Origin: Tetragenococcus halophilus
GTDB taxonomy: Bacteria; Bacillota; Bacilli; Lactobacillales; Enterococcaceae
NCBI RefSeq assembly: GCF_021474685.1
Contig: NZ_JAKEIT010000020.1
Location: 1 to 44,927, forward strand
Reading direction: 5' to 3'
DNA length: 44,927 bases
Shown here: in pieces, positions 17,982 to 26,131 of the stretch
Layout of the letters: each line of letters starts with the position of its first letter
Position numbering within the stretch: position 1 is the stretch's first letter
Position numbers and translations under genes: made by a program
Notes under the pieces: model-generated
Database searches by the model: none
Seen by the model: the letters and a program-made list of their open reading frames with translations, nothing else
What the model was told of the DNA's origin: nothing

Positions 17982-18593
17982 TTAAGATTGCGAGTCCTTT
18001 GTTGATTCAATATTTTGCTGGGCATTGTCGTTATCATTATAATCTTCACTATCAGTATTGACAAATTGCACTTCAAAAATGGTTTTTTGGGCGTCATTGT
18101 CATTGAAAGCATCAAACTGAGCAATTAAGGTAGCATGTTGCCACTTTTGTCTAATGCTACTTTTATATTGCATATCAATTGTCAATTTAGTGATTTGCTC
18201 TTTTTCTATTAGCGCCTGTTTCAAACCATCATGAACCTTATCGTTTACTGGAAGCAAGTAACTTTCGTTGCCCGGTAAGATATGCACATATTTATTTTGT
18301 AATTGTTCATTATCCAAATATATATCTATATTGATGTTTTTAGCAGTTCCTCCGCCTAAATTATACAAACTAAAATAATCAATACTTTCCTCGCCGATCT
18401 TCAATAAATCTACCGCATTTTGTAGCTTAAACTTACCGTTTTCATGAATGATAAATGTTTGCTCAAAACCTAGTGCTGGGTAAAATCCCAAACGCATTTG
18501 GTACAGTTGAATTGATATTGAAACACAATAAAAAATCGTCATAACAAGTGTCCCAATCGAACCCACAGCATTTAAAATACTGACAATATCCAT
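17982..18593 (-). CDS. Membrane-anchored protein of unknown function
   Basis: I do not recognise this 203-residue protein. It starts with a hydrophobic helix (VSILNAVGSIGTLVMTIFYCVSISI), followed by about 145 residues predicted to be mainly beta strands (ESIDYFSLYNLGGGTAKNINIDIYL). The tail is low-complexity and rich in Asp, Asn and Gln. The arrangement of one N-terminal helix plus a beta-rich domain with a GGGTA turn is common in small membrane-tethered proteins of unknown role. The ATG has a strong GGGGGAG site. It stands alone between the aldolase cassette and repeat array B. Confidence 0.65.
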   Translation of the reverse strand: MDIVSILNAVGSIGTLVMTIFYCVSISIQLYQMRLGFYPALGFEQTFIIHENGKFKLQNAVDLLKIGEESIDYFSLYNLGGGTAKNINIDIYLDNEQLQNKYVHILPGNESYLLPVNDKVHDGLKQALIEKEQITKLTIDMQYKSSIRQKWQHATLIAQFDAFNDNDAQKTIFEVQFVNTDSEDYNDNDNAQQNIESTKDSQS

Positions 18594-18713
18594 AAATAAC
18601 TCCCCCTTATTTTATACAAGTGTCCTAATTGCCTATACAAGTATAAAATAAAGGCCTTTTTTTATAAAGTATTTCCCTTCAAACGTACAAATAAAAAATC
18701 TTCTATGCTATTT

Positions 18714-19553
18714 TTACACAGAAATCGGTCGAGTCGCAAACACATCGTAGTAATGATTTAAAACGGCTACCATTGTTTCATTCGCAATATTTTTCAATTG
18801 CAGATAATCTTCAGGCTTTTTTTCTTGTATAGCATAAAAAGCATCATTGATAAAATCGGAAAAGATGTTCACTTTACTAATACCATGTGTTGCACAACAA
18901 TTTAAGTTGCTATCTCCACTAGAAGAACCGCCGTGAAGCACTAGCGGAATCGTTGTCATTTTATCTATTTCTTCAAGTCGTTCAAAGTTTATCGTGGGTG
19001 CCCCTTTATAAATTCCATGAGCTGTTCCTATAGAAATCGCTAATGAATCCACATTTGTCTGATCAACAAATGCAAGTACATCTTCTACTTCTGTATAGAT
19101 GGAATCAGTAAGCGTGGGAGATTCGGAAAAATCATTTGATCCCACATGTCCTAATTCTGCTTCTACCGTTACATCGAATTGGTGGGCATATTCCACAACT
19201 CTTTTAGTTATCGCAATATTATCTGCAAAATTTTCTCTTGAAGCATCGATCATGACCGAAGTAAAACCCAATTCAATCGCCTTAAAAATAAAATCCGTAT
19301 CTTCTCCATGATCTAAATGAAGAATAACTGGTACAGGACTTTTTTTGGCAAAAAATTTGCCGATCAGTGCTGCCTCTTCAATAGCTAACATTTCACTATG
19401 GGATTGTGCATACGCTAAAATTAAAGGTAAACCTTTTTCTTCTGCTACCTTCACATAAGAACGTGCACTGTCTAAGTCAATAAAATTAGTCGCTGGTATA
19501 GCAAAGTTTTCATTTTTAGCAGTAAGTAATGCGTTTTTAGAATTTACTAACAT
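18714..19553 (-). CDS. Class II ketose-bisphosphate aldolase (GatY/KbaY/FbaA-like)
   Basis: The 279-residue protein carries the zinc class II aldolase motifs: VILHLDHGEDTD (catalytic Asp and a zinc His), VEAELGHVGS (second ligand region), SIGTAHGIYKG and LVLHGGSSSGD (phosphate-binding loops). It differs clearly from the housekeeping aldolase at 28824-29693, so it probably cleaves another ketose phosphate. It is the third gene after TIM-like and YjbQ genes on the same strand. A short gap before it contains a palindromic AAAGCGCTTT, a weak cre candidate. Confidence 0.88.
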   Translation of the reverse strand: MLVNSKNALLTAKNENFAIPATNFIDLDSARSYVKVAEEKGLPLILAYAQSHSEMLAIEEAALIGKFFAKKSPVPVILHLDHGEDTDFIFKAIELGFTSVMIDASRENFADNIAITKRVVEYAHQFDVTVEAELGHVGSNDFSESPTLTDSIYTEVEDVLAFVDQTNVDSLAISIGTAHGIYKGAPTINFERLEEIDKMTTIPLVLHGGSSSGDSNLNCCATHGISKVNIFSDFINDAFYAIQEKKPEDYLQLKNIANETMVAVLNHYYDVFATRPISV

Positions 19554-19582
19554 TGTTAATCTCCTTTTTTTAATATCTATCT

Positions 19583-19598
19583 AGTTAAAGCGCTTTTA
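19583..19598. promoter_or_regulatory. Weak cre-like palindrome before the aldolase gene
   Basis: AGTTAAAGCGCTTTTA contains the AAAGCGCTTT core of CcpA operators but has two mismatches to the wider consensus. It lies 30 bp upstream of the aldolase start, inside the operon. Confidence 0.3.
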
Positions 19599-19599
19599 T

Positions 19600-20121
19600 T
19601 TAGTCGCCCATCATTAATAAATTACATGTTCGATGACGTTTTCGATTTTGATCCCAGTCAACAAAATAAATATAACCTACAGAACCAATTAAAGGTTGGC
19701 CATCTTTAATGATCAATGTTTGGCTTGAACCAAACAGAGAAGCCCTTAAATGAGCATCCGCATTTAAAATGGTCGTTAAATCGTTGGGGTATTCCGGTGT
19801 TTGCTGGGAGAGTTCTTCTAAAAACTGTACGTGATCTTGTCCTGGATATAAATAATCACTTTCTGTTAACTGTCTGGGAATCAGTTTGTCCAAAATACGA
19901 TTAAGATCAACTTGTAATAATTCATCCCCATTCCAATCTTTATCATGGACAAATTCTTCAAAAATCACTGAACAAGTGGTATGTTGTGAACTAACGACAC
20001 ATAAACCATCTTGCACGCCCGCTTCTTGAATTTCTTGTCGTACTTGATCGGTAATGTCGGAATATGTGACTTTCGATCCGTTAGATTCGACTTTTAATGA
20101 CCCATGTTCAATTTTCATCAT
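19600..20121 (-). CDS. YjbQ-family protein (UPF0047)
   Basis: The 173-residue protein shows the YjbQ pattern: DGLCVVSSQHTTCSVIFEE near the start, NADAHLRASLFGSSQTL centrally and a C-terminal barrel end IYFVDWDQNRKRHRTC. The clustered His, Asp and Glu residues form the family active site. YjbQ proteins have weak thiamine-phosphate synthase activity in vitro, and their true role is unsettled. Here the gene overlaps the end of a TIM-like gene and precedes an aldolase, which argues for a role in sugar-phosphate metabolism. Confidence 0.87.
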   Translation of the reverse strand: MMKIEHGSLKVESNGSKVTYSDITDQVRQEIQEAGVQDGLCVVSSQHTTCSVIFEEFVHDKDWNGDELLQVDLNRILDKLIPRQLTESDYLYPGQDHVQFLEELSQQTPEYPNDLTTILNADAHLRASLFGSSQTLIIKDGQPLIGSVGYIYFVDWDQNRKRHRTCNLLMMGD

Positions 20122-20819
20122 TATTTTCCATCCTTTCTTTCTTCATAGATGCGTTGCACTGATTCAATCATTTCCTCCAACATTTGACTAGGCGAATCTG
20201 CTTCGGTGATTCCACTGGTACATCCCGTACCATCCGCGCCCAATTTAAGTGTACGATACACATCTGCAGCTGTGCTTATCCCAGCTGCTTGTAAAATATA
20301 GATATCCGGGTCAATCTCTTTTATGGCATGATTTGTTTCTTGGATATAACTTTCATCACTTGTTTGTCCCGTTCCAATGAGTTCAGTGGGCTCACAAAGC
20401 AAAACGTCTGGTTTAAGTAAAGCAATTGAACGAGCTTCTTCTAAAGAGTTAGCGCATACAATTGTTTTAATCCCAAGTTCTTTGGCCTTTTTCATCGATT
20501 GAACAAGCTCTGTTAATTGCAAAGGATGTTCTGCATGGTTCAAAAAAACTGCTCGAGCCCCTGCTTGATAAATAGACGCTGGTAATACTGCACCCATTCC
20601 TCTTCCTGGAGCAATTCCATCCATGTGTTGTGCTGTAACGATAATATGTTGCGTATGGCTTGCGATATTTGCTAAATCAGCATAAGGCGCAGTTATAAGA
20701 ATCGTTAAATGGGGATACTTTTGGGCTAATGTGTCAGCTTTTTGTGCTAATTCCAATAATTTCTTACCATAAAAATAAGACTTCGGATTAAAAGTAAAAA
20801 AAGGTGCTTGCAATTTCAT
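20121..20819 (-). CDS. Triosephosphate isomerase-like protein
   Basis: The 232-residue TIM barrel retains likely catalytic positions: NPKSY (Lys13) in place of the usual NWKMN, the His in AVFLNHAEHP, and Glu in LCEPTELIGTG. GADGTGCTSGI replaces the usual phosphate loop. The divergence suggests a sugar-phosphate isomerase other than housekeeping TPI, as known for EryH in tetritol pathways. The start at 20819 has AAGGAAG upstream; an ATG at 20849 lacks one. It is the first gene of the operon, with a clear promoter 50 bp upstream. Confidence 0.85.
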   Translation of the reverse strand: MKLQAPFFTFNPKSYFYGKKLLELAQKADTLAQKYPHLTILITAPYADLANIASHTQHIIVTAQHMDGIAPGRGMGAVLPASIYQAGARAVFLNHAEHPLQLTELVQSMKKAKELGIKTIVCANSLEEARSIALLKPDVLLCEPTELIGTGQTSDESYIQETNHAIKEIDPDIYILQAAGISTAADVYRTLKLGADGTGCTSGITEADSPSQMLEEMIESVQRIYEERKDGK

Positions 20820-20867
20820 CGGTCTCTTCCTTTCCATTTGTAAAACCATTTTACATTTGATGCTTTT

Positions 20868-20896
20868 AGTATAACTTTCACAAGCATCTATGTCAA
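20868..20896 (-). promoter_or_regulatory. Promoter of the TIM-like operon
   Basis: On the minus strand TTGACA (20891-20896) and TATACT (20868-20873) are separated by exactly 17 bp. It lies about 50 bp upstream of the TIM-like start. Confidence 0.8.
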
Positions 20897-20921
20897 TATA
20901 TAATTTCCGATTGAAAACACA

Positions 20922-20937
20922 TTTAACATTTGTTAAA
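20922..20937. promoter_or_regulatory. Perfect palindrome in the divergent promoter region, candidate SorC-type operator
   Basis: TTTAACA (20922-20928) and TGTTAAA (20931-20937) form a perfect inverted repeat with a 2-bp centre. It lies just upstream of the operon -35 element and near TATAAT (20947-20952), which may serve the regulator gene. Confidence 0.55.
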
Positions 20938-20992
20938 ACAATTATGTTATAATAAAAAATACTTATAAAATTAATCCATTCAGGTGATCAAG

Positions 20993-21919
20993 TTGAACAA
21001 TAGAAATAAAATGATCGTACAAGCTGCACTCCTTTTTTATAAAGAAAATGTCAATCAAACAGAGATTGCCAAACAATTGAATGTTTCTCGTCCGACTGTG
21101 GCGACACTACTCAAAGAAGCGGTAGACCGTGGCATTGTTAAAATTTCCATTCAAGATTCAGAAATTATGAATTTTGAGCAACAAGAAATTCTCGCTAAAA
21201 AGTATGAGCTAAAGACTGTCCTTATTTCCTCAGCTACTGCTTCTGAGGAGGAAGCCAAACAAGAAGTCGGTAATTTATGTGCTACTTTTGTAGAAAATAA
21301 TTTACATCGTATTAAAAATTTAGGGATTGGCTGGGGCTCTACTTTAAATAAGTTTGCAGAAGCAGCCAGTTACCATCACTTTGAAGATTTATCGATCGTA
21401 CCGCTTATCGGTGGCGTTGATGTATCAAATGTTAAAAACCAGTCCAACCATTTAGCTTTTATCTTATCGCAAAAGTATAATTGTCATATGGACTATTTTT
21501 ATGCACCAGCTATTGCGGAAAGTTTAGAAATGAAGGAAACTTTTGTCAAATCCCAATTTATTCGTGATATTATCCAAAAAGGAAAAAGCGTTGATATGGC
21601 AATTGCTGCAGTGGGTAATCCCATTGAATCATCTTCCTATCGAAAGTTAGGCTATTTTAGTGAAGAAGACGCTCGTGAAATGAAAGAAAAGAATGTCATT
21701 GGGGATATTTTAGCCACATTTTTCAATAAAAATGGCGAGCGTGTCACAACAAATATTTCAAAAAAAATGATTGGTGTTAATTTGGATGACCTTATGAACA
21801 TTCCAGAAGTCGTCGTTGTCGCTTCCGGAAAAGAAAAAGCACCTAGTATCCAGCATTTGTTAAAACAACCTATCATCGATCACTTAATTATTGATTCAGA
21901 AATTGCGACAACATTATAA
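20993..21919 (+). CDS. SorC/DeoR-type sugar-responsive transcriptional regulator
   Basis: The protein has about 308 residues. It has an N-terminal helix-turn-helix (NQTEIAKQLNVSRPTVATLLKEAVDRGIVKI) and the SorC sugar-phosphate-binding domain (GIGWGSTLNKF, VPLIGGVD, then VAAVGNPIESS-like strands). Such proteins sense phosphorylated sugars and regulate a linked operon, here the divergent TIM-like/YjbQ/aldolase genes. No ATG is available at the start: TTG at 20993 follows AGGTGA by 5 nt, and the GTG at 20984 is within that site. Confidence 0.87.
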   Translation: MNNRNKMIVQAALLFYKENVNQTEIAKQLNVSRPTVATLLKEAVDRGIVKISIQDSEIMNFEQQEILAKKYELKTVLISSATASEEEAKQEVGNLCATFVENNLHRIKNLGIGWGSTLNKFAEAASYHHFEDLSIVPLIGGVDVSNVKNQSNHLAFILSQKYNCHMDYFYAPAIAESLEMKETFVKSQFIRDIIQKGKSVDMAIAAVGNPIESSSYRKLGYFSEEDAREMKEKNVIGDILATFFNKNGERVTTNISKKMIGVNLDDLMNIPEVVVVASGKEKAPSIQHLLKQPIIDHLIIDSEIATTL

Positions 21920-21935
21920 AAAAAGGAGTAATAAA

Positions 21936-22418
21936 TTGTTTACTTTTGAAAACTATCAAAGAAAATATCTCGCTCAAATGACAAAAGTTTGGAACGATGT
22001 GTTAAAAGACGGCGATGCTTTTCCAGGCGAAGAATTATTCACTGAAGAGGAATTTGAAACCTATGTAGCTGAACAAACCATTGTTCGATGTATGATAATT
22101 AAGGAGAAGTTAGCTGGTTTCTATGTTCTTCATCCTAATAATATCGGTCGTTGTAGTCACGTTGCTAACGCTAGCTATTGCATAGATAAATCTTACCGCG
22201 GAAGAAAAATTTTCTCTAATCTCGTAGAAGATTCACTAATACAAGCAAAAGCGCAAGGTTTTATCGGAATGCAGTATAATGCTGTGGTAACGAGCAATCT
22301 CCCTGCCATTCATACCTATCAAAAAAATGGTTTTACTACTGTGGGGACCATTCCTGCAGGATTTCGTTTAAAAGATGGTCGTTATTCTGATATGTATATT
22401 ATGTATAAAGATTTGTAA
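21936..22418 (+). CDS. GNAT-family N-acetyltransferase
   Basis: From a TTG at 21936, with AAGGAG 9 nt upstream, the protein has 160 residues. It shows GNAT core features: LAGFYVLHPNN strand, ASYCIDKSYRGRKIFSNLVEDSL (acetyl-CoA loop R-G-R) and YNAVVTSNLPAIHTYQKNGF. The acceptor is unknown. It follows the SorC-type regulator by 16 bp and is probably cotranscribed with it. Confidence 0.82.
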   Translation: MFTFENYQRKYLAQMTKVWNDVLKDGDAFPGEELFTEEEFETYVAEQTIVRCMIIKEKLAGFYVLHPNNIGRCSHVANASYCIDKSYRGRKIFSNLVEDSLIQAKAQGFIGMQYNAVVTSNLPAIHTYQKNGFTTVGTIPAGFRLKDGRYSDMYIMYKDL

Positions 22419-22436
22419 ATTGGTTATAGATGATGG

Positions 22437-22471
22437 AAAAACTTGGACCTTATTTTAGGTTCAAGTTTTTT
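22437..22471 (+). terminator. Terminator of the regulator-GNAT transcript
   Basis: AAAAACTTGGACCT pairs with AGGTTCAAGTTTTT around a 6-nt loop, followed by a T-run. It ends the plus-strand pair before the LytTR gene. Confidence 0.8.
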
Positions 22472-22570
22472 ATGCTAATACCACCTATCTGCTACAAACG
22501 CCCACTTATCCATAATTTATATACATTTATGAATAAATCCACTATGCTTAATTTGAAGGAGGGAAAGAAG

Positions 22571-23002
22571 ATGAAAGTAAAATTAGAATTAGACCAAGAT
22601 CTGGACAAAGAAATGATTATTTTAAAAACAAAAAAACAGTCATCGAAAATTAAGGAAATTGTTGCCTATATCGAGCAAAAGTCCACACCATTAGTTGGAA
22701 AAAAACAAGACAAAAACTATCGAATAGCGATTAATGATTTTGTTAACTTTTATTCCAGTCAGAAAAAAGTCTTCGGTCACACAAAAGATCAAGAATATAT
22801 TATTTCCTATCGTTTATATGAATTAGAAGAACAGTTGCCTCATTCTTTTGTCCGTATTTCTAATACCGAAATCATTAATTTGAATTACGTTCAACATTTT
22901 CAATTGAGTAAGAGCGGTTTAATTTTAATTCGTCTGTCAAATGGACATATGACAAGTTCATCAAAAAGATATTTAAAGAAAGTAAAGGAGCGCTTATTAT
23001 GA
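22571..23002 (+). CDS. LytTR-domain DNA-binding protein
   Basis: The 143-residue protein starts at the ATG at 22571 after AAGGAGGG. Its C-terminal half is a LytTR domain: YRLYELEEQLPHSFVRISNT, INLNYVQHF and TSSSKRYLKKVKERL are the typical strands and basic helix. The N-terminal 45 residues lack a receiver domain. Such short LytTR proteins usually pair with a DUF3021 membrane protein, as here with a 4-bp overlap. The two probably form a membrane-coupled regulatory pair. Confidence 0.87.
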   Translation: MKVKLELDQDLDKEMIILKTKKQSSKIKEIVAYIEQKSTPLVGKKQDKNYRIAINDFVNFYSSQKKVFGHTKDQEYIISYRLYELEEQLPHSFVRISNTEIINLNYVQHFQLSKSGLILIRLSNGHMTSSSKRYLKKVKERLL

Positions 23003-23454
23003 TGAAAAAAATTGCAGCTTGTTTAGGTATCGGTATCGTATTTGGCACATTCATCGGTTTAATTTTATCAGTCATTGCTTCATTAGTCTACAGTCAAACA
23101 GAGTATATGCCAGTAACGCCAGCGTTTATGTCCTATTTTTCTAATGAAATACAAGCCATGCTAGGAGCAATTGGTTTATGGTCAGCTATAGGCAGCATAT
23201 TTTCATTGGCTAGTCTCATTTATTCAGAGACCGATTGGAGTGTCACTAAAATGACCTTGGTTCATTTTATCGTTACCTATTTAACCTTCCTACCTTTAGC
23301 CACTATAGCCGGCTGGACTTCTTTAAACTTAGGAACTTTATTTGGATTCACGCTTACTTTCCTTCTTATTTATGTAGTCATTTGGCTTGTTGCTATGTTA
23401 AGGGTAAAAAAAGAAATAGATGCGTTAAATAAACATTTGCAAGATAATAGCTAA
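22999..23454 (+). CDS. DUF3021 family membrane protein
   Basis: The 151-residue protein has four predicted transmembrane helices near residues 5-30, 55-75, 85-110 and 112-136, and a Lys-rich tail. DUF3021 proteins almost always follow LytTR-domain genes in Firmicutes and are thought to restrain the regulator. The start codon overlaps the stop of the LytTR gene, which supports coupling. Confidence 0.85.
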   Translation: MMKKIAACLGIGIVFGTFIGLILSVIASLVYSQTEYMPVTPAFMSYFSNEIQAMLGAIGLWSAIGSIFSLASLIYSETDWSVTKMTLVHFIVTYLTFLPLATIAGWTSLNLGTLFGFTLTFLLIYVVIWLVAMLRVKKEIDALNKHLQDNS

Positions 23455-23457
23455 CTT

Positions 23458-23490
23458 AAAAAGCGTATCCTTTTTGTGGGATACGCTTTT
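23458..23490. terminator. Bidirectional terminator between convergent genes
   Basis: AAAAGCGTATCC pairs with GGATACGCTTTT around an 8-nt loop. It serves the DUF3021 gene and the ABC-F gene. Confidence 0.85.
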
Positions 23491-23497
23491 CTAACCG

Positions 23498-24964
23498 TTA
23501 TGAAATAAGCTGCAATTGTTTATCTTTTATTTCATAAACTTCGTCGGCTAATTTTTCGACAAAATAAGGATCGTGCGAAGTAAAAATAACCGTTCCTTCA
23601 TAACTTGCAATCAACTTTTCTAAAGCTTCTATGGTTTTGATATCGATAAAATTCGTCGGTTCATCTAATATTAATACATTGGAAGGTCGTACAAACAATA
23701 GCGCAATAGCAAGTTTGGTTGCTTCTCCTCCACTTAAAGCAGACAACGGTTTATTAATCTCTAATTGAGCAAAACCTAAATTATTTAAAAGACTACGAAC
23801 CAGTTTTTCTGGATACACCGTGCGTTTCATTAAAAAGGTTAGCATACTTTCTTCGACATATAATTTATAATCCATTTGTTGGTAAAAAGAAAAAGCCACC
23901 TTAGGTGATAAAACAACGCCTTCTCTGTCATTAACAATAGCATCCAGTAAAGTTGTTTTACCACTACCGTTTTCCCCTACAATCGCTATCTTCTTATTTA
24001 AAGCAAATTGAAAGTCCGTTTGTTTTAATAAAATTTTATCTCCGGCAGTTAATTGTAGATTTTCTCCACGAATAGGGTATTTATTATGAATTTCTACTGA
24101 TTTTGGCGTAGGAAAATGAATTTCTTGTTCTTTGGTTTCTGTTCTGACTTCTTGAAGCTGAGACAAACGTGATTCCATTGACTTAGCAGACTTTTGCATT
24201 GATTTTTGCACCGTATCTTTTTGTTTTGAAGAAGAAAGACGATCAGGACGAATACTCTGTTGTTTTTTCTTATTAGATACTTTGCTTGCCTTTTCTGCTT
24301 GTTCTTTCTTTTTGGCAATTGCTGTTTCTAAACGCCTTTTCTCTTGTAAATAGTTTTCCTTGTCATGTTCATTTTTCATTTCTTCCTGTTCTTTTTGCTC
24401 TTTATAAGAATCATAATTGACTTCATATTCAACAATTTTGCCATCTTGAATTTCCCATATTTTATCGGCTAATTGATTTAAAAAGTAACGATCATGACTT
24501 ACAAACAGCAATGTTCCATAGTAATAACGCAGTTCTTCCACTAATTTTTTTACACTTTCCTGATCAAGATGAGTCGTCGGTTCGTCCAACAAAAGTCCCA
24601 TTTGATATACTGAAAGTATTTGTGCTAAACGAAATTTCGAGCTTTCTCCGCCACTTAATGTCTGTAAATTATTTTTAGGAACATCAAATTGACTCATCAA
24701 TGCCCAATCAAGTGAATCGATATTCAATAATTCGTCCACCTCTGCTATTTGCGGGTAATAATTGAATGCTACTTCTCTTTGAACTTCACCTTCAGGGATT
24801 AAATCACCATGAATAATTTTTAAGAGCGTAGATTTCCCCTCTCCATTTCCGCCAATAATACCGATACGATCGTTTTCATAAACAGATAATTCATCGATTG
24901 CTAAAACTTCTTTTGCGCCAAAATTTTGCTGTATATTTTTTAATTGAATTGTTAATTGTTCCAT
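23498..24964 (-). CDS. ABC-F ribosomal protection protein, Msr-like
   Basis: The 488-residue protein has two ABC domains and no transmembrane helices, the ABC-F plan. Module 1 has GGNGEGKST, LSGGESSKFRLAQ and LLLDEPTTHLD; module 2 has GENGSGKTT, LSGGEATKLAIAL and LILDEPTNFID. A long charged interdomain linker (about residues 190-290) is the part that reaches the ribosomal antibiotic site in resistance members. Length and opening sequence resemble MsrC-type proteins, which protect against macrolides and streptogramin B. A 14-codon leader with MTASMRLR and a terminator precede it, which strongly supports a macrolide-inducible resistance gene. The exact drug range cannot be read. Confidence 0.85.
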   Translation of the reverse strand: MEQLTIQLKNIQQNFGAKEVLAIDELSVYENDRIGIIGGNGEGKSTLLKIIHGDLIPEGEVQREVAFNYYPQIAEVDELLNIDSLDWALMSQFDVPKNNLQTLSGGESSKFRLAQILSVYQMGLLLDEPTTHLDQESVKKLVEELRYYYGTLLFVSHDRYFLNQLADKIWEIQDGKIVEYEVNYDSYKEQKEQEEMKNEHDKENYLQEKRRLETAIAKKKEQAEKASKVSNKKKQQSIRPDRLSSSKQKDTVQKSMQKSAKSMESRLSQLQEVRTETKEQEIHFPTPKSVEIHNKYPIRGENLQLTAGDKILLKQTDFQFALNKKIAIVGENGSGKTTLLDAIVNDREGVVLSPKVAFSFYQQMDYKLYVEESMLTFLMKRTVYPEKLVRSLLNNLGFAQLEINKPLSALSGGEATKLAIALLFVRPSNVLILDEPTNFIDIKTIEALEKLIASYEGTVIFTSHDPYFVEKLADEVYEIKDKQLQLIS

Positions 24965-25010
24965 GATATATTCCCTTTCTTACTTAGGAAGAGGAAAAAA
25001 ATGAGTACAC

Positions 25011-25041
25011 AAAAAGGATAGTCTTCTACGGAACTATCCTT
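25011..25041 (-). terminator. Attenuator hairpin in the ABC-F leader
   Basis: On the minus strand AAGGATAGTTCC...GACTATCCTTTTT forms a stem followed by a T-run, between the leader peptide and the ABC-F start. A second GGGATAG copy at 25095-25101 could pair with CTATCC instead and disrupt it, an antiterminator candidate. Confidence 0.8.
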
Positions 25042-25124
25042 GCCATTTCAATTTATATTTTATAGAAAAGTATACACTCATCCCTTGAAATCGCTATCCC
25101 TAAGACTTTTGAATTTATATTTAA

Positions 25125-25169
25125 TTATTGATTCAAAAGTGCAAAGCGCAATCTCATAGATGCAGTCAT
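25125..25169 (-). CDS. Leader peptide MTASMRLRFALLNQ controlling the ABC-F gene
   Basis: A 14-codon frame starts with ATG at 25167-25169 after AAGGAGGG and ends with TAA at 25125-25127. Its first eight residues, MTASMRLR, equal the known mef/msr leader peptide, in which ribosomes stall at the Arg-Leu-Arg motif when a macrolide is bound. Stalling then prevents formation of the downstream terminator and allows transcription of the resistance gene. The extra FALLNQ tail is longer than the short version I remember. Function is inferred from identity of the stalling motif and from the attenuator that follows. Confidence 0.88.
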   Translation of the reverse strand: MTASMRLRFALLNQ

Positions 25170-25202
25170 CGTATACTTCCCTCCTTACAAAATTTCAACT
25201 TA

Positions 25203-25231
25203 ATATTAACTGAACAGTTAGCAAAAGTAAA
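25203..25231 (-). promoter_or_regulatory. Probable promoter of the ABC-F leader
   Basis: On the minus strand TTTACT (25226-25231) and TAATAT (25203-25208) are 17 bp apart, about 35 bp upstream of the leader start. Confidence 0.5.
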
Positions 25232-25341
25232 GATTTTGCTTTTGCTATAAAAATTACAGATAAGAAATTAATCTAACAAAAAGATTATTAGTAAATCCAA
25301 AAAGTACATAAACATTTATATATATGAAAGGAATATTCATA

Positions 25342-25524
25342 TTATTTTTTATTCAAAAATGAACCAAATTTATCTAACACAATTAAAAAAATTGAGAAAG
25401 CTATAATTTTTATAATAAACTTAAAAGAGTTTGTATCATGGAAAATAAGATTATCCACGATGAAAATAACACAAGCGTATCCTACTATGACAATTACATA
25501 AGGTAAAACCTTTTCCGGTTTCAT
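25342..25524 (-). CDS. Small membrane protein of unknown function
   Basis: Sixty residues from the ATG at 25524, which has AGGAG upstream. Two hydrophobic helices (YVIVIVGYACVIFIVDNLIF and FIIKIIAFSIFLIVLDKFG) are joined by a short polar turn, and the tail is Lys-rich. I do not recognise it. The clean ribosome site and helix pattern support it as a real gene. Confidence 0.6.
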   Translation of the reverse strand: MKPEKVLPYVIVIVGYACVIFIVDNLIFHDTNSFKFIIKIIAFSIFLIVLDKFGSFLNKK

Positions 25525-25636
25525 AGAAACACTCCTACTCAAAATATATTAAATGTCCCACTAAACTCTAGTGTAAACTACTAAAAATTCTTGAAAAATG
25601 TTCATTCATAAGAAAAACTGATAGCCTTTTGCACTA

Positions 25637-25665
25637 CTTAAAAAGTAGGGTCAAAAGTAGGGTCA
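25637..25665. repeat. Short tandem direct repeat
   Basis: AAAAAGTAGGGTC is followed at once by AAAAGTAGGGTC and AAAA, giving a 12-nt unit in tandem. It lies between the small membrane protein gene and the rpmE2 terminator. Role unknown. Confidence 0.6.
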
Positions 25666-25671
25666 AAACGC

Positions 25672-25703
25672 AAAAAAGAGGATATCCTCGGCATAGGATA
25701 CCC
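25672..25703 (-). terminator. rpmE2 terminator
   Basis: On the minus strand GGTATCCT...AGGATATCC forms a stem followed by TCTTTTTTG, about 30 bp past the rpmE2 stop. Confidence 0.75.
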
Positions 25704-25731
25704 CCCAAAAGCTGGTAATTCAGCCTTTTCC

Positions 25732-25995
25732 TTATTCCGCTGCGTTGGCGTCTTTGAAACCATACTTCTTGTTGAAGCGGTCCACTGGGCCATCTGCTTG
25801 CGTGAATTTTTGACGTCCAGTATAGAATGGATGTGAATCGGAAGAGATTTCAACACGTACAACTGGATATGTGTTGCCGTCTTCCCATTCAATGGTTTCT
25901 TCTGAATTTTTTGTTGAACCTGACAAAAATTTAAAACCTGTTGTTGAATCCATAAATACAACTGGATGATATTCTGGATGGATATTTTGTCTCAT
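25732..25995 (-). CDS. rpmE2: 50S ribosomal protein L31 type B
   Basis: The 87-residue protein starts [21 protein letters not shown] and contains [14 protein letters not shown] near residues 52-65, characteristic of bL31. It lacks the CxxC zinc cysteines, so it is the zinc-free type B form often used when zinc is scarce. It lies downstream of rho, the usual order in this group. The ATG follows AAAGGAG. Confidence 0.95.
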   Translation of the reverse strand: MRQNIHPEYHPVVFMDSTTGFKFLSGSTKNSEETIEWEDGNTYPVVRVEISSDSHPFYTGRQKFTQADGPVDRFNKKYGFKDANAAE

Positions 25996-26131
25996 ATTAT
26001 TACTCTCCTTTGCCCTGAATTATTTGCTAAATCAGAGTGTTTCTTTACAACACGTAACATATTAACATTTTTTAGATCTTAATGCAATCAAGGACGCTAA
26101 TTTGTATTTGAAACCCAACTGTTTGTCAGAT

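Noticed and set aside
25638-25961. 107-codon minus-strand frame over rpmE2
   Set aside because: It is an out-of-frame shadow of rpmE2 that ends in the short tandem repeat.
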